A stretch of DNA of 26,669 nt from contig MU603001.1 in NCBI GenBank assembly GCA_025201865.1, positions 1 to 26,669 on the forward strand, written 5' to 3'. Of the stretch, positions 8,670-16,571 are shown in pieces. Positions within the stretch are counted from its first letter, which is position 1, and every line of letters starts with the position of its first letter. The translations under genes were made by a program, and so were the position numbers. The notes below the pieces were generated by a model, which was not told the origin of the DNA, ran no database searches, and saw only the letters and a program-made list of their open reading frames with translations. This DNA is from Ramicandelaber brevisporus (Eukaryota; Kickxellomycota; Ramicandelaberales; Ramicandelaberaceae).

Positions 8670-9725
8670 TTACAGCTTAGACTTTGTAGATGCAGCATCG
8701 GCCAGTTTTGCAGCGATGGCCTTGCCAGCCTTGGAGCCGTTTGGACGGCCAATTTTCTCGGAAATGAACGAGCCAACTTCAACCAGCTTGCTCAGATCGA
8801 CACCGGTCTTGTATCCGAGGCCATGCAGCATGTAAACCACATCCTCCGTGGCCACATTGCCACTGGCACCCTTGGCATATGGGCAGCCGCCTAATCCAGC
8901 CACTGAGCTGTCAACAACTCTCACTCCAAACTGCAGTGCTGTGTAGATGTTAGCCAGAGCCTGTCCGTATGTATCATGGCAATGGACAGCCAGATTCTCA
9001 ACTGGAACAACTTTGGACACAGCCTCAAGCATCCTCAAGGTGGAAGCAGGCGTTCCAACACCAATGGTGTCACCCAGTGAAATCTCGTAGCATCCCTTTT
9101 CAAACAGCTTGGCTGCAACATGGGCAACCTTCTCTGGCGCAACATCGCCTTCGTATGGACATCCAACAACGCACGATACGTAGCCGCGCACTTTAACGCC
9201 TTGCTCCTTGGCTGCCTTCAGCACATCGTTGAATCGCTCAATGCTCTCGTCAATTGAAGCGTTGATGTTCTTGCGTGAAAACGCCTCTGATGCCGCACCA
9301 AACACTGCCACCTCCGTTGCACCTGCCGCCACTGCGGCTTCATATCCTTTGAGATTTGGAGTCAGCACTGGATAGCTGACACCTGGATGGCGGCTGATTG
9401 ATCTCAGCACCTTGTCGTTGTCGCCCATTTGCGGAACCCACTTGGGAGACACGAATGCAGTCGCTTCAACAACCGATAGGCCAGTGGACGACAGGCGGTT
9501 GATGAATTCGACCTTGACGTCGGTTGGAACAAGTGCCTTTTCGTTCTGCAAGCCATCGCGAGGTCCAACCTCGACAATCTTCACAAAGTCGCTCGGAGTT
9601 GCTGTCGATTTGAAGCGAATGCCAGCAGCTAGGACCGTGTGCTTGGCCGACAAGGCAGTGAAGCGCTGTGCAGCCGTGGCTGTGGCTGTGGCTCGCGCAG
9701 TGGTCAGGGCAGATCTACCAAGCAT
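8670..9725 (-). CDS. HMGCL: Hydroxymethylglutaryl-CoA lyase, mitochondrial presequence plus peroxisomal SKL tail
   Basis: 351 aa. It cleaves HMG-CoA to acetyl-CoA and acetoacetate (leucine degradation, ketone formation). The TIM-barrel signatures are intact: [10 protein letters not shown] (53-62, catalytic Arg56-Asp57), HCHDTYG (248-254, metal-binding His248 and His250) and [17 protein letters not shown] (274-290, active-site Cys281, metal-binding Asn290). All sit at a constant +15 offset from the human enzyme. The first 40 or so residues are rich in Arg/Ala/Thr with no acids, a standard mitochondrial presequence. The last three residues are Ser-Lys-Leu, a canonical type 1 peroxisomal signal. 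The human enzyme has a weaker CKL and is dual-located, so the same is inferred here. Confidence 0.96.
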   Translation of the reverse strand: MLGRSALTTARATATATAAQRFTALSAKHTVLAAGIRFKSTATPSDFVKIVEVGPRDGLQNEKALVPTDVKVEFINRLSSTGLSVVEATAFVSPKWVPQMGDNDKVLRSISRHPGVSYPVLTPNLKGYEAAVAAGATEVAVFGAASEAFSRKNINASIDESIERFNDVLKAAKEQGVKVRGYVSCVVGCPYEGDVAPEKVAHVAAKLFEKGCYEISLGDTIGVGTPASTLRMLEAVSKVVPVENLAVHCHDTYGQALANIYTALQFGVRVVDSSVAGLGGCPYAKGASGNVATEDVVYMLHGLGYKTGVDLSKLVEVGSFISEKIGRPNGSKAGKAIAAKLADAASTKSKL

Positions 9726-10215
9726 GTTGCAAGAGGATGAGGCAGGCAGGCAGGCAGTCGTGAGAAAATTGCTGTGAAATTGTGTGTTTGGTCAGGCCGG
9801 TCAGACCAGTCAGACTAGTCAGGCGACCATGGTGAGCCGGAGCTCCGTGTGCATGGCAGAATCAGTTGTCCGCTTCCTGCTGTCCCGGGACGATGTGCAC
9901 GCTGCTGATTGGCACATTCAGACACTGTATGGCACGGCTGCTATCATCACCATCACCATCACCACCTCCATCATCCTCCGCGGCTTTGAGGCGTTTTATT
10001 ATAAAAGGGACGCTAAACGGTATCGACCTGGGATGTCGCAATGCTACAGTGTTCAAGTGCTTCCCGCTTCCATTCTCTGTGGTTTATTCCCTCCTCCCCC
10101 ACATCAACCACCTAGTTCTCCTCCTTTTTCTTTCTTTCTTTCGTTTCGTTTCGTCTCTTTCGAACAAGAAGATCTATTACACAAACTTTGCTCTCTGTGC
10201 TAGTACTGTTTACAC
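9726..10215. promoter_or_regulatory. Divergent HMG-CoA lyase / ERG24 promoter region with TATA box
   Basis: 490 bp between divergent ATGs. A strong TATAAAAG at 10000-10007 points toward ERG24, leaving about 208 bp to its ATG. The downstream stretch (about 10080-10170) is C/T-rich and looks like a leader. A run of ATCACC-type trinucleotides at about 9943-9979 and the 9-bp repeats sit upstream. No convincing small gene is present, although several frames are open. Confidence 0.5.
9741..9826. repeat. Promoter-proximal short repeats: (GGCA)4 and four 9-bp GTCAGRCYR-type units
   Basis: GGCA repeats four times at 9741-9756. Then four tandem 9-mers follow: GTCAGGCCG (9791), GTCAGACCA (9800), GTCAGACTA (9809) and GTCAGGCGA (9818). 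They lie 66-101 bp upstream of the HMG-CoA lyase ATG, in the shared promoter with ERG24. Confidence 0.8.
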
Positions 10216-11766
10216 ATGGCAAAGACGACCGCGGCTGCAGCTGTAGCTGCTACTACAGCGGCCGCCTCTAACGGCAAAGCGGGTGATTCAAACAACAAGA
10301 AGCCCGCCGTCTTGAACCCGCGTTCGAACACTTTTGAGTTTGGTGGCCTGTGGTTCACGCCCTTCATCTTCCTCCTGTCGTATCCAATGGCCGCGTTCCT
10401 GTTTGCTGGCTGCGAGCTTGATGGAACTGCAACTGTTGCCGAGGGTGGCAACGTTAATGCGCTGGATGCTGGCTCGCTGTATTGCCCAACATTGAGTGCT
10501 GCCCAGTGGAAGCTGTTCTTTGAGACCAAGTTCTTTGACGCATCGTACTGGTTTGACTTGCAGGTGTTTGGCATCTACTGCGCGTGGTTTGTCTGGCTGA
10601 CTCTGCTCTACTACATTGTGCCTGCTTCGTACGCCGAAGGCACTCTCCTTCGCAATGGCAAGCGCCTGCAGTACCCATTGAACGCTCTGAGCTCACTGTT
10701 TGTCACTCTGGCTGCCCTGGCTGGTGCCACCTACCACTATGGTCTTGACCCGCTGCTCTATGTCTACGACCATTACCTGCATTTGCTCACCGCGTCCTGG
10801 GTGTTTGCCACCCTGCAAGCCATCTTTGTTTACCTGTACTCGTTCCGTCGCAAGGACTCTGACGGCGAGGAGCCGCTTCTTGCTCTTGGTGGCAACACTG
10901 GCTACGCATTCTACGACTTTTTCATTGGCCGCGAACTCAACCCGCGCTACTTCAGCGGCACTTTTGACGTCAAGTACTTTTGCGAACTTCGCCCAGGCAT
11001 CATTGGCTGGATCGTTCTCAACATTGCCATCATGGCCAAGCAATACAGCGCTCTCGGCTACGTCACCAACGCCCTTGCTCTGTCGGCCGGCTTCCAGATT
11101 GTGTACGCCATTGACTCGCTTGTGTTTGAGTCTACCATCCTGCCCATGATGGACATTGTTAATGTCACCAACGCTCTTGCTCTGTCGGCCGGCTTCCAGA
11201 TTGTGTACGCCATTGACTCGCTTGTGTTTGAGTCTACCATCCTGCCCATGATGGACATTGTTACCGATGGCTTCGGCTTCATGCTGTCCTTCGGTGACTT
11301 GACTTGGGTTCCATTTGGCTATTCTTTCCAGCCTCGCTTCCTGTCCATGCAACCAATCAATCTCTCTCCATTCGCTTTCTGGTCCATCCTGGCTCTGTTC
11401 ATTGTTGGCTTCTCTCTGTTCCGCCTTGCCAACCTCCAGAAGAACATCTTCCGTGCTGATCCAGACCACTGGTTTGTGCGCGACCTCAAGTTCATCAAGA
11501 CCGAGTCCGGTTCCAAGCTCCTTGTCACTGGATTGTGGGGTGTTGCCCGCAAGATCAACTACACTGGTGACTGGCTGCTTGCGTTTGCCTGGTGCTTGCC
11601 ATGTCTGTTCACTTCGGTCATGCCGTACATCCACGTCATTTACTTCTTGCTGCTTTTGATTCACCGCGAGATTCGTGACGCAACCAAGTGTGAGGAGAAG
11701 TATGGACGCGATTGGAAGCGCTACACAATGATGGTTCCTTACCGCTTCATCCCTTACATCTACTGA
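10216..11766 (+). CDS. ERG24: Delta(14)-sterol reductase (ERG24/LBR family) with internal 34-residue duplication
   Basis: 516 aa polytopic ER membrane protein that reduces the C14-C15 double bond after sterol C-14 demethylation in ergosterol synthesis. Family blocks: LGGNTGYAFYDFFIGRELNP (224-243), KYFCELRPGIIGW (253-265), DGFGFMLSFGDLTWVPF (351-367), GLWGVARKINYTGDW (439-453, sterol reductase signature) and the C-terminal VPYRFIPYIY. The FCELRPG block separates it from ERG4 and DHCR7. Residues 283-315 are repeated exactly as 317-349. The family has one copy of this segment (ending MMDIVTDGFGFML), so the insert is foreign to the family pattern and would add a hydrophobic stretch just before the catalytic region. 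Whether the protein is active is uncertain. Confidence 0.93.
   Translation: MAKTTAAAAVAATTAAASNGKAGDSNNKKPAVLNPRSNTFEFGGLWFTPFIFLLSYPMAAFLFAGCELDGTATVAEGGNVNALDAGSLYCPTLSAAQWKLFFETKFFDASYWFDLQVFGIYCAWFVWLTLLYYIVPASYAEGTLLRNGKRLQYPLNALSSLFVTLAALAGATYHYGLDPLLYVYDHYLHLLTASWVFATLQAIFVYLYSFRRKDSDGEEPLLALGGNTGYAFYDFFIGRELNPRYFSGTFDVKYFCELRPGIIGWIVLNIAIMAKQYSALGYVTNALALSAGFQIVYAIDSLVFESTILPMMDIVNVTNALALSAGFQIVYAIDSLVFESTILPMMDIVTDGFGFMLSFGDLTWVPFGYSFQPRFLSMQPINLSPFAFWSILALFIVGFSLFRLANLQKNIFRADPDHWFVRDLKFIKTESGSKLLVTGLWGVARKINYTGDWLLAFAWCLPCLFTSVMPYIHVIYFLLLLIHREIRDATKCEEKYGRDWKRYTMMVPYRFIPYIY
11062..11262 (+). repeat. 102-bp in-frame tandem duplication within ERG24
   Basis: Bases 11062-11160 recur at 11164-11262, an offset of 102 bp. 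The 99 compared bases differ at one position only (C at 11073, T at 11175, synonymous), then diverge at the flanks (AATGTC after copy 1, ACCGAT after copy 2). Confidence 0.97.
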
Positions 11767-11988
11767 GCCTCTGACCGATTAAATTAAATAATAACCGCAA
11801 ATTCTTTTGCTGCTTTCTTTCCTTTACTTTTCTTTACCCATCCCCCTTCATCCTATTCCTCTTTCTTTGATTTAGCGCGAAAGGATTTTATGGTTATTAT
11901 TAATTTGTTAGTTATAGGACAAAGTCATTAATGATAGACATCTATAATCAAAAAGGAAAAGAAAAGGGGAAAGAAAAGGCAAAGCAAC
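11767..11988. other. Convergent 3' spacer
   Basis: 222 bp between the ERG24 stop and the stop of the minus-strand membrane protein. It is AT- and pyrimidine-rich, with AATAAT-type possible poly(A) signals near 11788-11793. Confidence 0.35.
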
Positions 11989-13743
11989 TCAACATAATGT
12001 AATGTCGACAATGGCAGATGTCACATTGCCACCGGTTATTGCGTCAAAAGCTGCAAATGACACTTGAACCTCATAACTTCGACAATCGTCACATTGATCT
12101 GCAACAGTGGCCATAATGATTCCCCGAGGCCCAGATATACGAACACATGCACCACAGATTGCAAAGACTTTGCTTCCATCGCTGCCGGCTGTAGCGTTCT
12201 GGGAATAGAAAGCCTGATTCAGCGCAATATAGTTTACTGTTGGTGAAGGTGGAGACGGAGACGGAGACGAACTTGGTTCAATAACGCTCGATGAAGATGT
12301 TGACACGGACCGAGAAAGAATCGGAAGGGAAGTTGGAAGAGGAGAAGACGAGAGTGTTAAAGAAGTCGATGTTGGCACTGGCGCCGTCTCTGAAGGTTGT
12401 GAAACTGTTTGCGTCGAAATCAAAGTGGTGGTGACTGTGGTTGTCACCTCTGGCAGAGCAACTGTGGGTTGATCTTGTCCTCCGCCATTTGGTGGCGAAG
12501 ATGGAGATGGTGGTGGTGATATTACAGCTGATGTAGGTGTGTGCTGCGTGTGTTTTGCCGAAGGGAATGTCCAGCATTCCAGATTTGACAGCCATTCTTC
12601 TTTATTTACGCCATTCACATTTGACAGCCGACACTGTTCATGCTTGATATCCTTAGATATAATCACAGTCAGTCTCGCAGGTAGTCCTACTTTGGCCAAT
12701 GGATCAGTATCTCCAGTTCTCTTTTTGGACAGTGCATTCGGAATCAAAACAGCCATCAGCACAACTGCAACAGCCAACAAAATAGCCAATAGTGCGACAC
12801 AAGCATAGGTGCGATGTCTCCAGTTCCAAACATTGCGGCATTTACTTTTGATTACCATAACGAATGATTGAGACCGGTGTCTGCGATCAGCTTGGTCCAG
12901 GTACTCTTGCCAGATTTTACGCTGAGCCTCTGTCACTATGACTGAACAGGGCTTGCTTAGTTCACCTTGGTTGGATCTCGATCTCGGTACACTCTCTCTA
13001 AGGTGTACAGCAGTTTGAGACTGTTGTGTATGTGCGGGAACTGTAGTCATGGAGTTCGGGTTAGGGAGTGCTGCTGGCTGACCCGCAGAAGTAACTGGTG
13101 GTTGTTTCTGATGTTGTGGAATCTGGTCTGGTGTTAGTGTCGCTTCACCAGTCACTTGCTCTTGTTGATACATGTTACTCGTGTATGCATAGCTGGAAAT
13201 ACTGTTTATCATTTCACTACCGCTTACCGGAATTGGAACTGGGTGGTGAAGAGCTGGCATCGAAGGCAGATTTTGTTGATTGCTCATATGTGATCCACTC
13301 ACATACTGGCTCTGTGGACTGTATATGCTATTGTGAGGACTATATTCATCCAAATGGTCTGAATCGTGATGAAATATTGACTCCATCAATAACTGACTAC
13401 CTTGCTGCTTCGATTGCTGCTCTGACGGTACTAATAATACTGGGTTGGAAGATACTAAATGCAGCGGTACTTCTAGTGATGATGCTCGACTGCTATCATC
13501 AAACGACTGTTGATTCTGATGCTGATCCAATGGTGTCAATGGTTTAGAAAGGACTGAAGATGATGGTCGAAGTGGGGGATATGATAGTGCTTTGGATTTT
13601 GATATGGAACTAGGTGGAGCATCTGTATCGAAGCTAATCTTTATTGGATCTTCTGCAAACACGACACTCTTGGGACGTCCCTTCTTGGAGTGCGACCTCG
13701 CTGTGGCATCTGATTTGGATGAATCTGTTTCCAAGGAGCTCAT
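11989..13743 (-). CDS. Type II membrane protein with C-terminal double-psi beta-barrel (RlpA/expansin-like) domain
   Basis: 584 aa. Residues 1-310 form a Ser/Gln/Pro-rich, probably disordered cytosolic region with basic patches (for example RSHSKKGRPK, 16-25). One transmembrane helix lies at about 313-337. The outside part has a short Cys-containing segment (350-392), a Ser/Thr/Pro linker (about 400-502) and the DPBB domain (about 502-584). The domain shows the family rhythm: YIALNQAFY (505-513), CGACVRISGPRG (530-541), ATVADQCDDC (545-554) and VQVSFAAFDAI (559-569). Related fungal DPBB proteins are usually small and secreted; the best guess is a wall-facing protein tethered to the plasma membrane. 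No catalytic activity can be inferred. It is divergent from the chagasin-like gene, across about 1 kb. Confidence 0.8.
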   Translation of the reverse strand: MSSLETDSSKSDATARSHSKKGRPKSVVFAEDPIKISFDTDAPPSSISKSKALSYPPLRPSSSVLSKPLTPLDQHQNQQSFDDSSRASSLEVPLHLVSSNPVLLVPSEQQSKQQGSQLLMESIFHHDSDHLDEYSPHNSIYSPQSQYVSGSHMSNQQNLPSMPALHHPVPIPVSGSEMINSISSYAYTSNMYQQEQVTGEATLTPDQIPQHQKQPPVTSAGQPAALPNPNSMTTVPAHTQQSQTAVHLRESVPRSRSNQGELSKPCSVIVTEAQRKIWQEYLDQADRRHRSQSFVMVIKSKCRNVWNWRHRTYACVALLAILLAVAVVLMAVLIPNALSKKRTGDTDPLAKVGLPARLTVIISKDIKHEQCRLSNVNGVNKEEWLSNLECWTFPSAKHTQHTPTSAVISPPPSPSSPPNGGGQDQPTVALPEVTTTVTTTLISTQTVSQPSETAPVPTSTSLTLSSSPLPTSLPILSRSVSTSSSSVIEPSSSPSPSPPSPTVNYIALNQAFYSQNATAGSDGSKVFAICGACVRISGPRGIIMATVADQCDDCRSYEVQVSFAAFDAITGGNVTSAIVDITLC

Positions 13744-14780
13744 ATTGTCGTGTATCTATTGAAGTTGTATTGACAAAAGAATGGCAAGTATGGAAACGGT
13801 TATAGTCTTGTTGGAGGAGTGAAACAGAATCCAGGCAGAAGAACTTATCGAAATGGCTTGCCTTTGTATAGAAAAGGACAAAAGAAGTTGGAAGTGAGTG
13901 TCGATGGATACACGAGGCAGAAAGTATCCTTGATGCACTGCAGGAGTAGACGACTTTCTCAATGCATTGTTCGAGTATATATCTATCTCATATTCAACCT
14001 GGTGACCAGCATAGACTCCCGTTCTCGTTGCAATGGAAATGCAGTTTGTGCAGGTTTGAATGAGAACATGTCTCTCGTTTATTGCACACAATTGTTAGTG
14101 CAATCGGCTGTGCATGTGTTAATGTCTCCCACTCTCTCTCACGCTCTCATTCCTCAGCTATTAACTTTGGCCCAGTCTTAACTTTTGTTAATACAGTCTC
14201 TATTCAAAGCATCCTTTTCCTTTTCTTTTTAACAAAACATTCGCACACTGTCTTTTTGTGTGTGCATTGATCACACCAATAGTCAAAAAGGAGGAGCAGA
14301 AAGTGGCAGAAGCGATTGATCGCCTGGGTGAATGACAGTGGCACCGCAGTTTTTACTGTTGAAGCCAAGTCATCTACTAACTTACTGACATAGAGAAACA
14401 GATATAAAGACCCACAATGACATCGGACAGACGTTCGATCGCAGAGCATGTAAATGGCGGCACCAACGGACTATATTAAGAGATGTCAGAATGTGGTCCG
14501 AGCGACTGATGCATGCATTATGCCTATGGCCAAAGTGACAAACTCCTACCAGTCAAGAAAAATAAGTTTAGAACCTGCTAGTGATGCCATCGTGTGAAGC
14601 CAAGCACACTATGTGAAAGCTGTATAAAGTACCTGCTATGTCGCAGCGACACCGTTGTCGACTACTCCTCAGTCACACTGTGTTTTCTCTCTTTCTTTCC
14701 ATACACTTCCACTCTACTTGACTACCCACTTACAAAGTAACTCCTTCCTCCTTCCTCTCTCTTTCCCGCTCTCTCTGGAA
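13744..14780. promoter_or_regulatory. Long divergent intergenic region with TATA box for the chagasin-like gene
   Basis: About 1.04 kb between divergent ATGs. TATAAA at 14623-14628 fits the plus-strand gene, followed by a strongly C/T-rich leader (about 14685-14779). An 8-bp direct repeat ACCTGCTA at 14573 and 14631 brackets the TATA region and may be chance. No gene, tRNA or terminal inverted repeat was found. Confidence 0.4.
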
Positions 14781-15167
14781 ATGCGTTTTGGAACCGCCTT
14801 CACTGCAGTGGCTGCTGCTGTTGCCTCACTCGAGTTTGCTGGGCTTGGACTCGCCGGGGTAATCACACTTACCAACGCTGACAACAACAAGGTGCTCAAC
14901 GTTAAAGTTGGTGACAACGTTGAAGTCCGCCTCACTGCTTATCGTGAAAAAAATGTGCGTTGGTCATATACTCGACCTGTTTCAACCGACACCCACGTAC
15001 TCGTTGCCAAAAATCACGCGCTTAAACCAAACGGTGGTGCCAGAGGTAACTTTCATGCAGCTGAGCCAGGAACAGCACAGATCAAGTCAGAGGAATCCTG
15101 CACGAGCATGGGAGCCCCATGCTCAGATATCAATAAACTCTGGAAGGTCACTGTGAAAATTGATTAA
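14781..15167 (+). CDS. Small secreted chagasin-like protein 1 (candidate I42 protease inhibitor)
   Basis: 128 aa. It has a hydrophobic signal peptide (about 1-26) and a beta-rich mature domain. The order VKVGDNVEVRLTA ... VRWSY ... ARGNFHAAEPGTAQIKSEES ... LWKVTVKID follows the chagasin/I42 immunoglobulin-like fold (VGxxVEIxL, then W-Y, then F.V.A.GT, then FTVxL). The classical inhibitory loop residues are not conserved: no NPTTG before the Trp, and the RPW loop is replaced by a Cys-bounded loop C107-C114. So the fold is plausible and the inhibitory activity is only a hypothesis. The start is the ATG at 14781; the open frame above it is pyrimidine-rich leader. The second copy at 16188 is its paralogue. 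Confidence 0.7.
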   Translation: MRFGTAFTAVAAAVASLEFAGLGLAGVITLTNADNNKVLNVKVGDNVEVRLTAYREKNVRWSYTRPVSTDTHVLVAKNHALKPNGGARGNFHAAEPGTAQIKSEESCTSMGAPCSDINKLWKVTVKID

Positions 15168-15184
15168 GTAACATTTCAATAGGA

Positions 15185-15190
15185 AATAAA
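15185..15190 (+). terminator. AATAAA poly(A) signal
   Basis: A perfect AATAAA starts 18 bp after the stop of chagasin-like protein 1. Confidence 0.5.
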
Positions 15191-15354
15191 TAGCTCATTT
15201 TCTATTATAGAATTTAAAGCATATGCACTGGCTCCGTTTATTGACATCAATTTTACTATTGAACAACGATGAGCGTTGTAAATTACTCCATCTCAATTGA
15301 TGGTGGCGACATTTAGCAAGACAAAAAAAGAATTGCGGCAAATTATGTTCCACG

Positions 15355-16039
15355 TAGGGCTCAAAATTTTCGAGGGCACATCCCAGATCGATGTGCTGCA
15401 ATAGTAAAATCTCCTATTGAAAATAGCATCGAAAAAGTTGTCTATGGTGGAACTACCAATTCTTTGTGGTCAACGTCACTTCAGACATCATCGATGTGCA
15501 AAGTTCAGACGCCAAGCTATCCATATTGCTACAACACGATGGGGTTGGCGGTGGTGCTCCACACACACTTTTGTCGTCGAAGTTGAGCTTCGAGTTTTGC
15601 AAAGCACTTAGGAAATGGATGTGCCTATTGCGGATTCACCAGGAGATCACAACCCGCCTCAGACAATTGCCACGAAAAAGAGCTTTTCGCCGAAATGGTC
15701 GAAACAATTGATCGAATTGCGCGCTCCATGGACTCTCACCATGAGTTGGCTGGGCGAAAAAAATTTGTCGAAATAGAAAGTCGCATAAAAGTCGAGATGA
15801 GCACTCGTTCTGCAGATCAGTTTGTGAAGAAGTTGTTCACCGATCAAGACGAGCCGCGTACCAGTGGAACCGTGGAGACCAGAGGCTCACACATCGATGA
15901 TTGCAAAAATAGCCATTGCTAGTGAGAAAACATCGATATTGTATTTCAAACGATTTTTTTGGTCTCCAAGAGCGTCAAAATTGCACATCCATAAGTGAAA
16001 AATCGATGTGAGGGTGAGACCCCTCGATTTTTAGCCCTA
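15355..16039. mobile_element. hAT-like DNA element (about 685 bp, non-autonomous or decayed) with 8-bp target site duplication
   Basis: The left end begins TAGGGCT and continues to CGAGGG at 15376. The right end (16021-16039) is CCCTCGATTTTTAGCCCTA, its inverted complement apart from one substitution and a 3-nt indel. Both ends are flanked by the same 8 bp in direct orientation, GTTCCACG at 15347-15354 and 16040-16047. Eight-bp duplications and termini of the form (C/T)AGGG are typical of the hAT superfamily. ATCGATGTG occurs three times in the element (15387, 15490, 16002), plus ATCGAT at 15893 and 15932, mostly near the ends, like subterminal transposase sites. A 9-bp inverted repeat TGGAGACCA/TGGTCTCCA (15873/15960) and a hairpin at 15998-16032 lie at the right. 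No intact transposase is present. Confidence 0.75.
15587..15922 (+). pseudogene. Unrecognised open-frame relic inside the hAT-like element
   Basis: Frame from 15587 to a TAG at 15920-15922 gives about 111 residues with a plausible amphipathic, charged composition (for example EKELFAEMVETIDRIA and DQFVKKLFTDQDE) and a CAYC pair. The same frame continues upstream past a TGA at 15584 to 15317. Another frame (about 15427-15711) also reads protein-like. No BED finger or dimerisation motif could be confirmed, so it may be a frameshifted remnant of internal sequence or chance. Confidence 0.25.
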
Positions 16040-16187
16040 GTTCCACGTATATCCTTGGCGAATTTGATGAGTGATCGTCTGTTTCATCGCCATCTCTGTA
16101 CGTCAACATTCCGTCGCCTTCATTCTTCGCCTTCCATCATATTGAATCTCTCATTACTCATACTATTATTTTGTATTGTTGGCAACT

Positions 16188-16571
16188 ATGCGTCTCACTA
16201 CAACCATCACGGCACTGGTCACAACCGTGCTCTTGCTGGTCAACTTGTGTTTGGCAAATATCATCGTTGTTACTGCTCACAACGGTGGTAAATTGGTCGA
16301 CGCAGCCAAAGGTGATACGATCATGGTTAAGCTCAAAGCAAGCACCGAAGATGGGCTCAGCTGGGTATACTCTTTGCCGTCATCCACCAATGATGCTGCT
16401 CTCAAACTCACGAACAGCACCGACGACTCAAATGGGGATGTCACTGCCTCGTTTGAGGCTGTTGGCGCTGGGTCGGCGTCAATCACGTCGAACAAGTCCT
16501 GCAAACCCACTTCTGGACATGTTTGTCCAAAGATTATCATCAAGTGGACAGTCGATGTTAAAGTTGTCTAA
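16188..16571 (+). CDS. Small secreted chagasin-like protein 2 (candidate I42 protease inhibitor)
   Basis: 127 aa. Signal peptide at about 1-23 (MRLTTTITALVTTVLLLVNLCLA), then a domain parallel to chagasin-like protein 1: AAKGDTIMVKLKAS (39-52), GLSWVYSLP (56-64), GDVTASFEAVGAGSASITS (83-101), a Cys-bounded loop C105-C113, and a final IKWTVDVKVV. The two share length, signal peptide, the block F.A...G.A.I.S..SC......C and the closing strand, so they are diverged tandem paralogues. As in copy 1, the NPTTG loop is absent, although a small Gly-containing loop (STEDGLSW) precedes the Trp. The chosen ATG begins the signal peptide. Its upstream region was interrupted by the hAT-like element, whose right end lies 148 bp before the start codon. 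Confidence 0.7.
   Translation: MRLTTTITALVTTVLLLVNLCLANIIVVTAHNGGKLVDAAKGDTIMVKLKASTEDGLSWVYSLPSSTNDAALKLTNSTDDSNGDVTASFEAVGAGSASITSNKSCKPTSGHVCPKIIIKWTVDVKVV

Noticed and set aside
9784-10203. Open frames of 126-139 codons in the HMG-CoA lyase/ERG24 promoter
   Set aside because: They run through simple repeats, the TATA box and the pyrimidine leader and have no family features.
14429-14445. GTTCGATCG resembling a tRNA B box
   Set aside because: No matching A box or foldable cloverleaf around it.
14573-14638. 8-bp direct repeat ACCTGCTA as a possible target site duplication
   Set aside because: The 50 bp between the copies has no terminal inverted repeats.
15430-15470. Peptide VVYGGTTNSL in the hAT-like element resembling the HSP70 N-terminus
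   Set aside because: Too short, wrong context, and no other HSP70 motif follows in any frame.
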